A stretch of 64,000 nucleotides of DNA from Capnocytophaga haemolytica (GTDB lineage Bacteria; Bacteroidota; Bacteroidia; Flavobacteriales; Flavobacteriaceae). Positions 55,330-63,209 of the stretch are shown piece by piece; position 1 is the first letter of the stretch, and each line of letters starts with the position of its first letter. The stretch is from assembly GCF_001553545.1 (NCBI RefSeq), contig NZ_CP014227.1, positions 2,594,501 through 2,658,500 of the forward strand. Direction: 5' to 3'. A model generated the notes under the pieces. The model worked only from the letters and a program-made list of their open reading frames with translations. It did not search any database and was not told the DNA's origin. Position numbers and translations under genes: made by a program.

Positions 55330-56289
55330 CTAAAACAAGTCATTCTCACTAATGCTCTTATCGTGCTTCGTGTAAGCCGTAGGTCGCTTAGCAAAGAAGT
55401 CATCAAGCTCATTGCTAAATACCTCTTCCTCAAACCACATCATCGGTTGCGCCTCCTCTGCGGTAACGTTAAAAGGCTTGCCTAAGCCCAATTGTGTGAG
55501 CGAGTCGTCCAAACGAAAACGCATATAGTTGGACAAGTCCTTCTTGCTGAAGAACGAAATCTCACCTTGCTCAAAAATCCAATCAAGCATCTTGTCCTCT
55601 AAGGTGATGTAGTTCCTAATAAACTCAGTGGCATCTTCCTTAGCCTTCTCACGCATATCGGGGTTTTCCTCAAAGATTTTCTTTAAGATGTAAATCCCCG
55701 CATTGGCGTGTAGCTGCTCATCTACTGAGGTCCACGCAATGATGTTCGCCACATTCTTCAAATAACCCTTAAAGCGCGTAAACGATAAGATGGTCGCAAA
55801 CTGACTGAACAGCGACGCATTCTCAATAATGAGCGTAAAGAATAGGATACGCTCCATCGCATTCTCGCGGTTCTTTGCCAAATACTCCTTGAGCACAGCA
55901 CTGCGCTCCTTAAAGATAGGCACCTCCAAAAGATTTTCGAACTCATTGTTATAGCCGAGCACCTCCAAAAGCCGCGCATAAGCCTCGCTGTGGCGAAACT
56001 CACACTCAGCAAAAGTAGCCCCCAACCCATTAAATTCAGGCTTAGGAAAGAGGTCGTATAGGTCGCCCCAAAAGGTCTTCACCGACACCTCTACCTGTGC
56101 AATACCTAAAAGTGCCCGCTTCACAGCCTCTTTCTCCGTGGGTGATAAGTTCGACTTAAAGTCCTGTATATCGGCAGTAAATTCTACCTCCGAATGCACC
56201 CAAAACGATTTGTGCATTGCATTTACAAACTCCATAACCTCCGGATACTCAAAGGGTTTGTAATTCTCGCGTTTATCAAAAATTCCCAT
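55330..56289 (-). CDS. nrdB: Class I ribonucleotide reductase small subunit
   Basis: Ferritin-like radical-generating subunit for deoxyribonucleotide synthesis. 319 residues. Metal ligands appear as Glu in QVEVSVKTFW, ExxH in ECEFRHSEAYARLL (with Tyr four residues after the His), Glu in LIIENASLFSQFATILSF and ExxH in SVDEQLHANAGIYIL. The sequence is close in style to the Flavobacterium johnsoniae subunit that defines the dimanganese class Id; the class assignment here is inference. The large subunit nrdA is not in the window. Confidence 0.96.
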   Translation of the reverse strand: MGIFDKRENYKPFEYPEVMEFVNAMHKSFWVHSEVEFTADIQDFKSNLSPTEKEAVKRALLGIAQVEVSVKTFWGDLYDLFPKPEFNGLGATFAECEFRHSEAYARLLEVLGYNNEFENLLEVPIFKERSAVLKEYLAKNRENAMERILFFTLIIENASLFSQFATILSFTRFKGYLKNVANIIAWTSVDEQLHANAGIYILKKIFEENPDMREKAKEDATEFIRNYITLEDKMLDWIFEQGEISFFSKKDLSNYMRFRLDDSLTQLGLGKPFNVTAEEAQPMMWFEEEVFSNELDDFFAKRPTAYTKHDKSISENDLF

Positions 56290-56407
56290 TTTAATGATAT
56301 GATTTATGTGTTAATTGAGGTGCGAAAGTACGACCTTTTTTCGTCATAGCCAAATAAAAAAACGATAATTTTCCCCTAAATTTCCTAATGATAAGATTAC
56401 TAAGTCT

Positions 56408-57025
56408 TTAAGAAACCGCCTCGCAATACGCCACCACAAAATCCGCCTCTGCACTAAAATACACCGAGTAACGCTGCCCTTCAATGTTGAGGTAAGTATG
56501 CTCAGCTGCCATAGCAAAGTCGCTGACAGTGATGTCGTTAAGGGTAATCGTAGGGTTACCGTGCACCTTAAAGCCCGCTTCCTTAGCCGACCAAATCTGT
56601 GTGAGATGCCGCACCACCTCCGCTTGCGATAGCCCCTTATCACACCACTGCCAAGGGGTAAACTTAGGGGCTATGCGCACAATCTTCTCCCGCAGCCGCT
56701 CTATATCCAAGCCCATAGGCTCATCACTCAGCAGCACCCCTACCCTATCAAACGAATGACTGATAGAAATATGCCGCCCATCAGCAAGATAAGGCTTACC
56801 GTGCGAATCGTAATACAGGCTTTCAGGTGCATACCCCAAGCCTCTGAGCAACTGTCGCACCGCCAGAAAACTCTTCCGTGCCGCCTCCGCCCGCAAAGCA
56901 CTGAGCTGTCCCTGCTGCGTTTCTGTCAGTACTAAGCCCTCCCTGAGCTGCACCTCACTCTCAGTTACCTGCCATAAGTGCAGCTGTGTATGTGCGTTAA
57001 TGTCTATTCGCTTTTGTAAAGGCAT
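56408..57025 (-). CDS. 4'-phosphopantetheinyl transferase superfamily protein
   Basis: Activates acyl- or peptidyl-carrier proteins by adding phosphopantetheine. 205 residues. Sfp-like signatures: GKPYLADGRHISISHSFDRV, then MGLDIERLREKI with the Mg-binding Asp-x-Glu and IWSAKEAGFKVHG with the second Glu. Two-subdomain length fits a half-Sfp or full type in Bacteroidota. Which carrier protein it modifies cannot be told. Downstream nrdB is 118 bp away. Confidence 0.9.
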   Translation of the reverse strand: MPLQKRIDINAHTQLHLWQVTESEVQLREGLVLTETQQGQLSALRAEAARKSFLAVRQLLRGLGYAPESLYYDSHGKPYLADGRHISISHSFDRVGVLLSDEPMGLDIERLREKIVRIAPKFTPWQWCDKGLSQAEVVRHLTQIWSAKEAGFKVHGNPTITLNDITVSDFAMAAEHTYLNIEGQRYSVYFSAEADFVVAYCEAVS

Positions 57026-57051
57026 TTAATTTAATTTGTATTTATTAAACT

Positions 57052-57331
57052 TGTTTAAACTTTATCTTGTTTAGCACTCTCTGACGGCATTGGAGGCGTG
57101 GCTGAGATAGTCAAGCGAGGGCACACAGCTTGAGTATGTCACATAGGAACGAGCGTTGAAAATCTCTACTGTCTGAGCGACCGCAGGGAGCGAGTTTAGA
57201 GATTTTCAGCGAGAGACGTTGATTTTCTCGCCTAAGCATCCAAAGCCTTGAATTTTTGGTTCTTTTGTTTCAAGACAAAAGAACATCAATTATAAGTTAT
57301 ATAGGAAATCAATTATATAAAAGTTTAAATA
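57052..57331. mobile_element. MITE-like non-coding element with IS5-like ends
   Basis: About 280 bp bounded by TGTTTAAACTTTA (57052-57064) and TAAAAGTTTAAATA (57318-57331), the same end sequence as the two IS5 copies. Internally a TGAAAATCTCT / AGAGATTTTCA pairing (about 57157-57210) and a GTTCTTTTGT / ACAAAAGAAC hairpin (57260-57285). The right 80 bases (TTGAATTTTTGGTTCTTTTG onward) resemble the IS5 right end. No coding frame. Confidence 0.5.
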
Positions 57332-57562
57332 GATTTATTATCAAATTCATCTCTAAAGCTGAAAGAACTGACCTATGTGAGTACAAACACCATTGAACTT
57401 TCCCCGTTAAAGAGGGACGTCCACAGAGCTCGAGGTTATAACAATTACAGAGGTTTTCAACAGCAAAGAAACTAAAAAGAATTACAGAAAAAAGAAATCC
57501 CTGTAAAGGCGCAAACCCTCACAGAGACCTCTTAGTTATAATCCTTAAAAATGAAGAAGTTC
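57332..57562. other. Intergenic region after pdhB
   Basis: No gene recognised. An AACAATTACAGAGGTTTTCA stretch and several GAGGT/ACCTC words occur; a terminator for pdhB is not obvious. Confidence 0.35.
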
Positions 57563-58540
57563 TTATTTATAAAGCACCTTTTTTACCGCCTTGACTACAT
57601 CCTCAGCATTAGGCAAGAACTCTTTCAAGAGCTCAGCAGAATAAGGCGCTGGCGTATCCGTAGTGGTAATGCGCTGTACAGGAGCATCTAAATAATCAAA
57701 GATATGCTCTTGCACTTGATACGTAATTTCCGAAGAAACACTCGCAAAAGGCCACGCCTCTTCCAAGATCACCAAGCGGTTCGTCTTCTTCACAGAGTTG
57801 AACACAGTCTCAAAATCCAGAGGACGTACAGTGCGCAAGTCAATCACCTCACATTCAATACCTTCCTTAGCTAAATCCTCAGCAGCTTTAAGCGCTTCTT
57901 TGATAATCTTACCAAACGACACGATAGTCACATCGCTACCCGCACGCTTGATATCTGCCACCCCGATAGGGATAGTGTACTCTTCCTCAGGCACTTCACC
58001 TTTGTCACCGTACATCTGTTCCGACTCCATAAAAATCACTGGGTCGTTATCGCGAATAGCCGACTTGAGCAAGCCCTTAGCATCGTACGGCGTCGAAGGC
58101 ACAATCACCTTAAGACCAGGACAATTAGCGTACCAGTTCTCAAAAGCCTGTGAGTGTGTAGCTGCCAACTGACCCGCAGAGGCTGTCGGACCACGGAACA
58201 CAATCGGAATATCAAATTGCCCACCCGACATCTGGCGCATCTTAGCCGCGTTATTGATAATCTGGTCAATAGCCACCAGCGAAAAGTTAAACGTCATAAA
58301 CTCCACTATAGGGCGACAACCATTCATCGCAGCCCCTACTGAAATACCCGCAAAGCCCGACTCAGCAATAGGCGTATCAATAATACGCTTCGGACCAAAC
58401 TCATCAAGCATCCCCTTAGAGGCCTTATAAGCCCCATTGTATTCAGCAACCTCCTCACCTATTAAGTAAATAGACTCGTCGCGGCGCATTTCCTCGCTCA
58501 TTGCCTCGCAAACAGCTTCTCTAAATTGTATCGTTCTCAT
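57563..58540 (-). CDS. pdhB: Pyruvate dehydrogenase E1 component, beta subunit
   Basis: Half of the thiamin-dependent decarboxylase of the pyruvate dehydrogenase complex. 325 residues. Family segments: FREAVCEAMSEEMRRDESIY, IGEEVAEYNGAYKASKGM, IIDTPIAESGFAGISVGAAM, EFMTFNFSLVAIDQIINNAA and VIDLRTVRPLDFETVFNSVK. The alpha subunit is not adjacent, so the E1 genes are split. A TACCTTTG box at 58588-58595 precedes the gene. Confidence 0.95.
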   Translation of the reverse strand: MRTIQFREAVCEAMSEEMRRDESIYLIGEEVAEYNGAYKASKGMLDEFGPKRIIDTPIAESGFAGISVGAAMNGCRPIVEFMTFNFSLVAIDQIINNAAKMRQMSGGQFDIPIVFRGPTASAGQLAATHSQAFENWYANCPGLKVIVPSTPYDAKGLLKSAIRDNDPVIFMESEQMYGDKGEVPEEEYTIPIGVADIKRAGSDVTIVSFGKIIKEALKAAEDLAKEGIECEVIDLRTVRPLDFETVFNSVKKTNRLVILEEAWPFASVSSEITYQVQEHIFDYLDAPVQRITTTDTPAPYSAELLKEFLPNAEDVVKAVKKVLYK

Positions 58541-58587
58541 CTCTTATTATGAAATATTTATCTCTTTGTGTTTTTAATTTGAAAGCA

Positions 58588-58595
58588 CAAAGGTA
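58588..58595 (-). promoter_or_regulatory. -7 box of pdhB
   Basis: TACCTTTG on the minus strand, 47 bp before the ATG; no clear -33 TTG at the normal distance. Confidence 0.5.
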
Positions 58596-59018
58596 CACAT
58601 ATTTATCAAAATAACTACATTTTTAAACATTATTTTTATGAAAAATTACACAATTTACTGTCTATCAATGTATTAAAATTGATAAAAAACGAACCTTACA
58701 CCGCCATACAAGCCATTTTTCACCTATTTTCTCCACAGAAAAACCCCTCCCATAGCGATACAGCCCCCTAAAAGAAAAAATTACCATCCGAACCACTATC
58801 GAACCTCCTTCGAAGGACGATCGAACCATTACCGAAGCACAAAGCCATAAAACCCGAATTTCTCAAAACTACCTAACAGCTTCTTTGTAGAAAAATTCAC
58901 TATAAAACAAACATTCCTCAGCTTTCTGACAAGGAAATTCTGAGGTCTTACCCCCTCTCTAAAGACGTTCCTCACAGCTCCCATTCCCCTTCTAAAATAA
59001 AAAATAAACCCTCAGTGC
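58596..59018. other. Intergenic region between pdhB and smpB
   Basis: About 420 bases, AT-rich. A 6-bp CCTCAG / CTGAGG pairing (58916-58921 with 58940-58945) and GAACCTCCTTCGAAGGACG-type small palindromes near 58800. No gene, tRNA or tmRNA recognised. Confidence 0.4.
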
Positions 59019-59048
59019 TTTGTAATTCGCCCTTTATTCTTACCTTTG
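59019..59048 (+). promoter_or_regulatory. smpB promoter, abutting the start codon
   Basis: TTTG (59019-59022), 18-bp spacer, TACCTTTG (59041-59048). Only four bases separate the box from the ATG at 59053, so transcription should start at or next to the A of ATG. Confidence 0.7.
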
Positions 59049-59052
59049 CACT

Positions 59053-59514
59053 ATGATTCAAAAAAATATAAACATACTCAACAAGCGCGCCAAGTTTGAA
59101 TACGAGATACTTAGCAAGTACACTGCGGGTATTGTGCTGGCAGGTACCGAGATAAAATCCATCCGACAGGGCAAAGCCTCCATCGCCGAAAGCTTCTGTG
59201 AGTTCAACGATCGTGGTGAGCTCTACGCTATCAACACCACCATTGAGGAGTACGCCTTTGGCACACATTACAACCATCGCCCCAAAAGCGAACGCAAACT
59301 CCTACTGCAAAAGCGCGAGTTGCGAAAGCTCAACAAGGAAGTGCGCAACACGGGGCTCACCATAGTGCCCCTGCGCCTCTACATCAACGAGAAAGGTTTA
59401 GCCAAGATGGAAATAGCCTTAGTACGTGGTAAAAAACTATATGACAAGCGCGAAACCATTAAGGACCGCGACAACAAGCGCAACTTAGACCGTATTAAAA
59501 AACTAAAAGGATAA
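59053..59514 (+). CDS. smpB: SsrA-binding protein
   Basis: Partner of tmRNA in rescuing stalled ribosomes. 153 residues: OB-fold core NKRAKFEYEILSKYTAGIVL, LAGTEIKSIRQGKASIAESF, KRELRKLNKEV, KGLAKMEIALVRGKKLYDKR and the basic C-terminal tail DRDNKRNLDRIKKLKG that enters the mRNA channel. Likely leaderless (see promoter). Two bases before the next gene. Confidence 0.97.
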   Translation: MIQKNINILNKRAKFEYEILSKYTAGIVLAGTEIKSIRQGKASIAESFCEFNDRGELYAINTTIEEYAFGTHYNHRPKSERKLLLQKRELRKLNKEVRNTGLTIVPLRLYINEKGLAKMEIALVRGKKLYDKRETIKDRDNKRNLDRIKKLKG

Positions 59515-59516
59515 CT

Positions 59517-59999
59517 ATGTACGTAGATTTTAACGAATTACCAGAGAACGCTCGCGTGTGGATTTACCAAAGCCCTCGCAGCTTCACCCCCACCGAACAA
59601 GAAGAAATAGCCGATAAGCTACAAGACTATCTCGATGAGTGGACAGCCCACGGAAGCCAGCTCTTGGCTTCATTCCAGTTGCGTTACAACCGCTTCATCA
59701 TCATAGGCGCTAACCAAGACGTACACGCCGTTTCAGGCTGCTCACTCGACGCCTTAGTGCGCTTCATACAGCAGCTCGGCGCCGAATACAACGTCGACCT
59801 ACTCGACCGTATGAACGTTAGCTACCGCCAAGGTGAACACATCGCCTACAAGCCCCTCACCGACTTCAAAAAGATGGTAAAAGACAAAGCTGTATCGGCA
59901 CAAACCATCGTATTCAACAACTTAGTAAACGACAAATCAGAGTACGAGCAATACTGGGAAGTGCCTATGGCAGAAAGCTGGCACAACCGATTTTTATAA
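59517..59999 (+). CDS. Conserved Bacteroidota protein of unknown function
   Basis: 160 residues, no signal peptide or membrane segment. RVWIYQSPRSFTPTEQEEIA, then SFQLRYNRFIIIGANQDVHAVSGCSLDALVRF, suggest a small alpha/beta protein; the C-terminal half is helical. Similar proteins are often labelled ABC transporter ATPase, but there is no Walker A or B motif here, so that name is not supported. Cotranscribed with smpB (2-bp gap) and followed by a strong terminator. Confidence 0.8.
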   Translation: MYVDFNELPENARVWIYQSPRSFTPTEQEEIADKLQDYLDEWTAHGSQLLASFQLRYNRFIIIGANQDVHAVSGCSLDALVRFIQQLGAEYNVDLLDRMNVSYRQGEHIAYKPLTDFKKMVKDKAVSAQTIVFNNLVNDKSEYEQYWEVPMAESWHNRFL

Positions 60000-60018
60000 A
60001 TAGAAACACATAAACGAC

Positions 60019-60052
60019 AGCGGGGAGGTTTCATGAGTGAAGCCTCCCTGCT
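60019..60052. terminator. Bidirectional terminator after the smpB operon
   Basis: 15-bp inverted repeat with two G-T wobbles (60019-60033 with 60038-60052), 4-base loop, between convergent genes; TATTATTTAAG follows on the plus strand. Confidence 0.85.
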
Positions 60053-60074
60053 ATTATTTAAGTCGTAATAAGCT

Positions 60075-63000
60075 CTATTTCACAAATAAATATCCCTTGT
60101 CGATCTTTACATCACCATTGAGTTGATAGCGGATCACATAAAAATAAGTCCCTGAAGGCACGTAAGCACTGTGTGAGATAACACCACTGACATTAGCTTT
60201 TCCTCTAAAGAAAGCCCCGTGCTCGCCATAGTGGTCAGAAGAGTACACCTTTATGCCCATCTCATTGAATATCTGTACACTGATGGGAGCATCCGCATCA
60301 GTACCTTCAATGCGGAAGTAGTTCTCAGCATCTACGGTTGAAACTACGTTGTAAATTGTCACTGTCGTAGGGGTAACACTATGAGTTGGTGGTACCATAG
60401 GAGGCTTAGGCATTGGTGTTACTGGGGGCTCAGGCTGTAGCACAGGGGGTGTAACGGGTGGTTGTGGTGTAGGAGGCGTTACAGGAGGCTGTGGCATAGG
60501 TGGGGTGGGATTGGGCTCAGGGGTGGGATTGGCCTTAGGAGGTTTTTCACCACAAAGCCCTTTTACGGTGATGCGTTGTGTGTAGGAGACTTGGGCTCCA
60601 CAGACATCGGTGGCGATATAATCGCGCAGCAATACGTATCCCTCTTGGCCTGTGGGGTGTTCTATCCTATCCTCAGTGATGATGCGTATGGGCTTACAGC
60701 CTCCTCGGGTTGCCATTGAAGCCTCTATGGGGATATCTGCGGGGCAATCCACTTCTATATCGGGCGGGAAATAAGCAAAGAAGCTCAGAGGCGCTACTTT
60801 TTGTCCTGTTATGGTGATGATTTGCTCGTGGGTGGCGGTGTTGCCACAGGCATCAGTGGCCTCCCAGTGGTAGGTTACTTTATCGGCTTCGCGCTTTTCG
60901 GTAGCCTTTACGGTTACCTCTCCGCTCACTAAATCGTGGGCTGTGAGGGTAGCTTGTGGGGGTACGTTAGCCATTTCGGGCACTTTGATATTTTCGGGGA
61001 AGGTGTCAAAAAGCGGTGGGCGATCGTCATATACTGTAATGGTTTGCTTGTGGGTGAGGGTTGTCGCGGCATCGCTTACGGTGTAAATACGCTCGAAGTG
61101 ATAACGACCTGGGCAATCGCCTTGTACGATGGGCAAATCCTCAGCATTTTGTGTGATATTACCTTGCCCTCCTATGGTCTGTAAGGTAGCTTTTTGTGGT
61201 ATGCTCTCGGCACGATCGACAGTGATATTTTTGGGGAGATCGCCGATGAGTTGCAGTGGAATAGCGGCAGCGGGGTCGGGTGTGATGGTAAACCCTCCGC
61301 CATCGCTGGAGCGGTAGCGCGTCAGGGCGTAGGCGATATGCCCAATGACTTCTATTTTAATAACGCCACCTCGCAACAGTTTACTGTAGTTGGGATAAGC
61401 TACCTTGTCAATAGCTACGTTGGGAAGTTGCACCTGAGCGTGGCCATTGTTGGGTAGTTCTTCGGCTAAGATATATTTGAAGCTCGCACCCATATCGTCA
61501 GAAAGGGTTATACGCACCTTGCTATCCTTACCAAAGATCGCTGGGTCTACACTCCAACGCAGGTCGATACGTGCGCCCCCTTGGTAGTTTTCTGCAATAG
61601 AACTTGTTATCTGAAAGGGAGTGCCCTCACGCACTTGCACTTTGGTTTCGTAAGCGTCGTACATCACAGGGTGATTGGGGTCGGCAGGGTTGTGGTCGGA
61701 GACTGCCAGCCAGAAGGTATAATCGCCTTTGAAGCCTGCAGGGTGGGTGTAACGATCTCCACTTTCGGGGTTATTGTAATAGGTAGTTTGATAGCAAATT
61801 AGCGGGTTGTTGCTCATTTTAGCAGGGAGGAATCGCGCGTTAGGGGCATCGAGTCCTTTGCGAATATCTGCCTGATGTGCCATATATTTCAGGGTGTTGC
61901 CATCAACATCACTGGCTTGGAGATGAAAAGCAAAGAAGGTGTTCACAGGAATCGTATAGACCTTTTGCAAAGAAGATTTGTCCAACACAGGCGGGTGATT
62001 CGTGCTCTTTACGCCATAGACAAGGTCGTTGTGTCCTTCGGTCTGTATGCCTGCTTTGGTAGTGCGTTCCTTATCGGTGTAATACGCCATATAAGTGTCT
62101 AATGACCGCCTTATTATATAGATAGAAGGCAGGGAGAAGAAATCGCGAGGGTAGTCTTTGCCATAGCTCATCACAGAGTTGCCCAAATCGGGTTCTGTTT
62201 TATCGCTACTGATTTTGTCAAAAGCAGGGTTGGCATAGGTATGCGTAGCACCAAAAGCGTGCCCGATTTCGTGGGCTATGGTCATCGGATGAGGGCGACT
62301 CCATATACAACCCTTGATATTGTTATTATACGCTCCATAAGGGAATGCCAAACCCGACATACCGCCTTTGGCATTGGTAATGATAACCGCAAGGTCGTAT
62401 TTCTTTCGGCTGATAATCTTATCGAGGGCGCACGTGCCTTCATCTACTACATAGTCAGCCTTTTTTGTAGTACTAAAAAGCTCTTCTTTTTTATTTTTAC
62501 GTATGAATACCTCATCGGTAAGCACTTCGAATTTTACACCAATATCGCGGCTATACAGCTCGTTGAGCAGTGCCTCTTGATTCATCCAAAAGGCTTTGAC
62601 TTGCGATATATCGCTGCTGAAACGAGTGGTGAAATAGCTGTAGTCTATCACCAAGGCTAAGCGGTAGGTGCGTAGCACGCCATCGCTGTATATAAGGGCA
62701 CCTTTATCTACTGAATTGATAGGTGCTACAGGGTCGTAATTCGTGGTAAAGTGGTTGTCTTCTGCCCCTCTGGCGTTCAGGTCGCGGCGTTTTCTGCTTT
62801 TGGTTGTGGTGTGTTTAGCAGCTACCGTTGTCTCTACCCCACAACGGTCTTCTTGGTTTATGGCTTGCACTTTCAGCCATCCCGCCACGTCTGTGCTAAG
62901 GCTGTACGATGTATCACTCCATTGTAAATACCCTGATAGAACGTTCTTAGGCGTGAACGAGAGCGCACCAACCATAGTGTTATTATGGTAAGCGACAAAG

Positions 63001-63134
63001 GTATGTATGCCCTCCGTTTGGGCTAATGAAGTGGTGCGCTCTTGCCATAGTAGGGGAGGAGTCTTCTCTCCTTGGTATAGCGGTACAGCCCACTGTGTAG
63101 TATGGCTGTTAAATAGACGCGTTATATCCGCCAC
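60075..63134 (-). CDS. Secreted metzincin protease with HYR-like repeats and T9SS type B sorting domain
   Basis: 1019 residues from GTG 63134. Propeptide-like region with a KSRKRR basic site (about 112-117), protease domain with zinc motif HEIGHAFGATH (288-298) and Met-turn NSVMSYG (322), then cadherin or Ig-like repeats including HYR-type modules (PLQLIGDLPKNITVDRAE, PPLFDTFPENIKVPEMAN, FFAYFPPDIEVDCPADIP). A Pro-rich linker (about 865-930) precedes a C-terminal T9SS type B domain (VQIFNEMGIKVYSSDHYGE, SGTYFYVIRY, KGYLFVK). A proper signal peptide (MKRMVF, then IAFITIISVANAQ) lies upstream from ATG 63196 but is separated by a -1 frameshift in a T7 run, so the exported form needs that shift corrected. 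Confidence 0.88.
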   Translation of the reverse strand: MADITRLFNSHTTQWAVPLYQGEKTPPLLWQERTTSLAQTEGIHTFVAYHNNTMVGALSFTPKNVLSGYLQWSDTSYSLSTDVAGWLKVQAINQEDRCGVETTVAAKHTTTKSRKRRDLNARGAEDNHFTTNYDPVAPINSVDKGALIYSDGVLRTYRLALVIDYSYFTTRFSSDISQVKAFWMNQEALLNELYSRDIGVKFEVLTDEVFIRKNKKEELFSTTKKADYVVDEGTCALDKIISRKKYDLAVIITNAKGGMSGLAFPYGAYNNNIKGCIWSRPHPMTIAHEIGHAFGATHTYANPAFDKISSDKTEPDLGNSVMSYGKDYPRDFFSLPSIYIIRRSLDTYMAYYTDKERTTKAGIQTEGHNDLVYGVKSTNHPPVLDKSSLQKVYTIPVNTFFAFHLQASDVDGNTLKYMAHQADIRKGLDAPNARFLPAKMSNNPLICYQTTYYNNPESGDRYTHPAGFKGDYTFWLAVSDHNPADPNHPVMYDAYETKVQVREGTPFQITSSIAENYQGGARIDLRWSVDPAIFGKDSKVRITLSDDMGASFKYILAEELPNNGHAQVQLPNVAIDKVAYPNYSKLLRGGVIKIEVIGHIAYALTRYRSSDGGGFTITPDPAAAIPLQLIGDLPKNITVDRAESIPQKATLQTIGGQGNITQNAEDLPIVQGDCPGRYHFERIYTVSDAATTLTHKQTITVYDDRPPLFDTFPENIKVPEMANVPPQATLTAHDLVSGEVTVKATEKREADKVTYHWEATDACGNTATHEQIITITGQKVAPLSFFAYFPPDIEVDCPADIPIEASMATRGGCKPIRIITEDRIEHPTGQEGYVLLRDYIATDVCGAQVSYTQRITVKGLCGEKPPKANPTPEPNPTPPMPQPPVTPPTPQPPVTPPVLQPEPPVTPMPKPPMVPPTHSVTPTTVTIYNVVSTVDAENYFRIEGTDADAPISVQIFNEMGIKVYSSDHYGEHGAFFRGKANVSGVISHSAYVPSGTYFYVIRYQLNGDVKIDKGYLFVK

Positions 63135-63176
63135 AGGTTGTGCATTTGCAACGGATATAATTGTTATAAATGCTAT

Positions 63177-63183
63177 AAAAAAA
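63177..63183 (-). other. T7 homopolymer interrupting the protease signal peptide
   Basis: From ATG 63196 the reading is ATG AAA AGA ATG GTT TTT TTA TAG. With one more T the frame would run through FFIAFITIISVANAQ into the protease at GTG 63134. The 0-frame heptamer is T TTT TTA and a -1 slip there also restores the frame. Confidence 0.8.
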
Positions 63184-63209
63184 CCATTCTTTTCATTGTA
63201 ACTATATCC

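Noticed and set aside
57065..57317. Degraded RNA gene (tmRNA or SRP RNA)
   Set aside because: It is structured, but has no tRNA-like end or tag-coding segment, and its ends match the IS5 elements; a MITE-like element fits better.
59517..59999. ABC transporter ATPase
   Set aside because: No Walker A, Walker B or signature motif; the usual annotation appears to be inherited.
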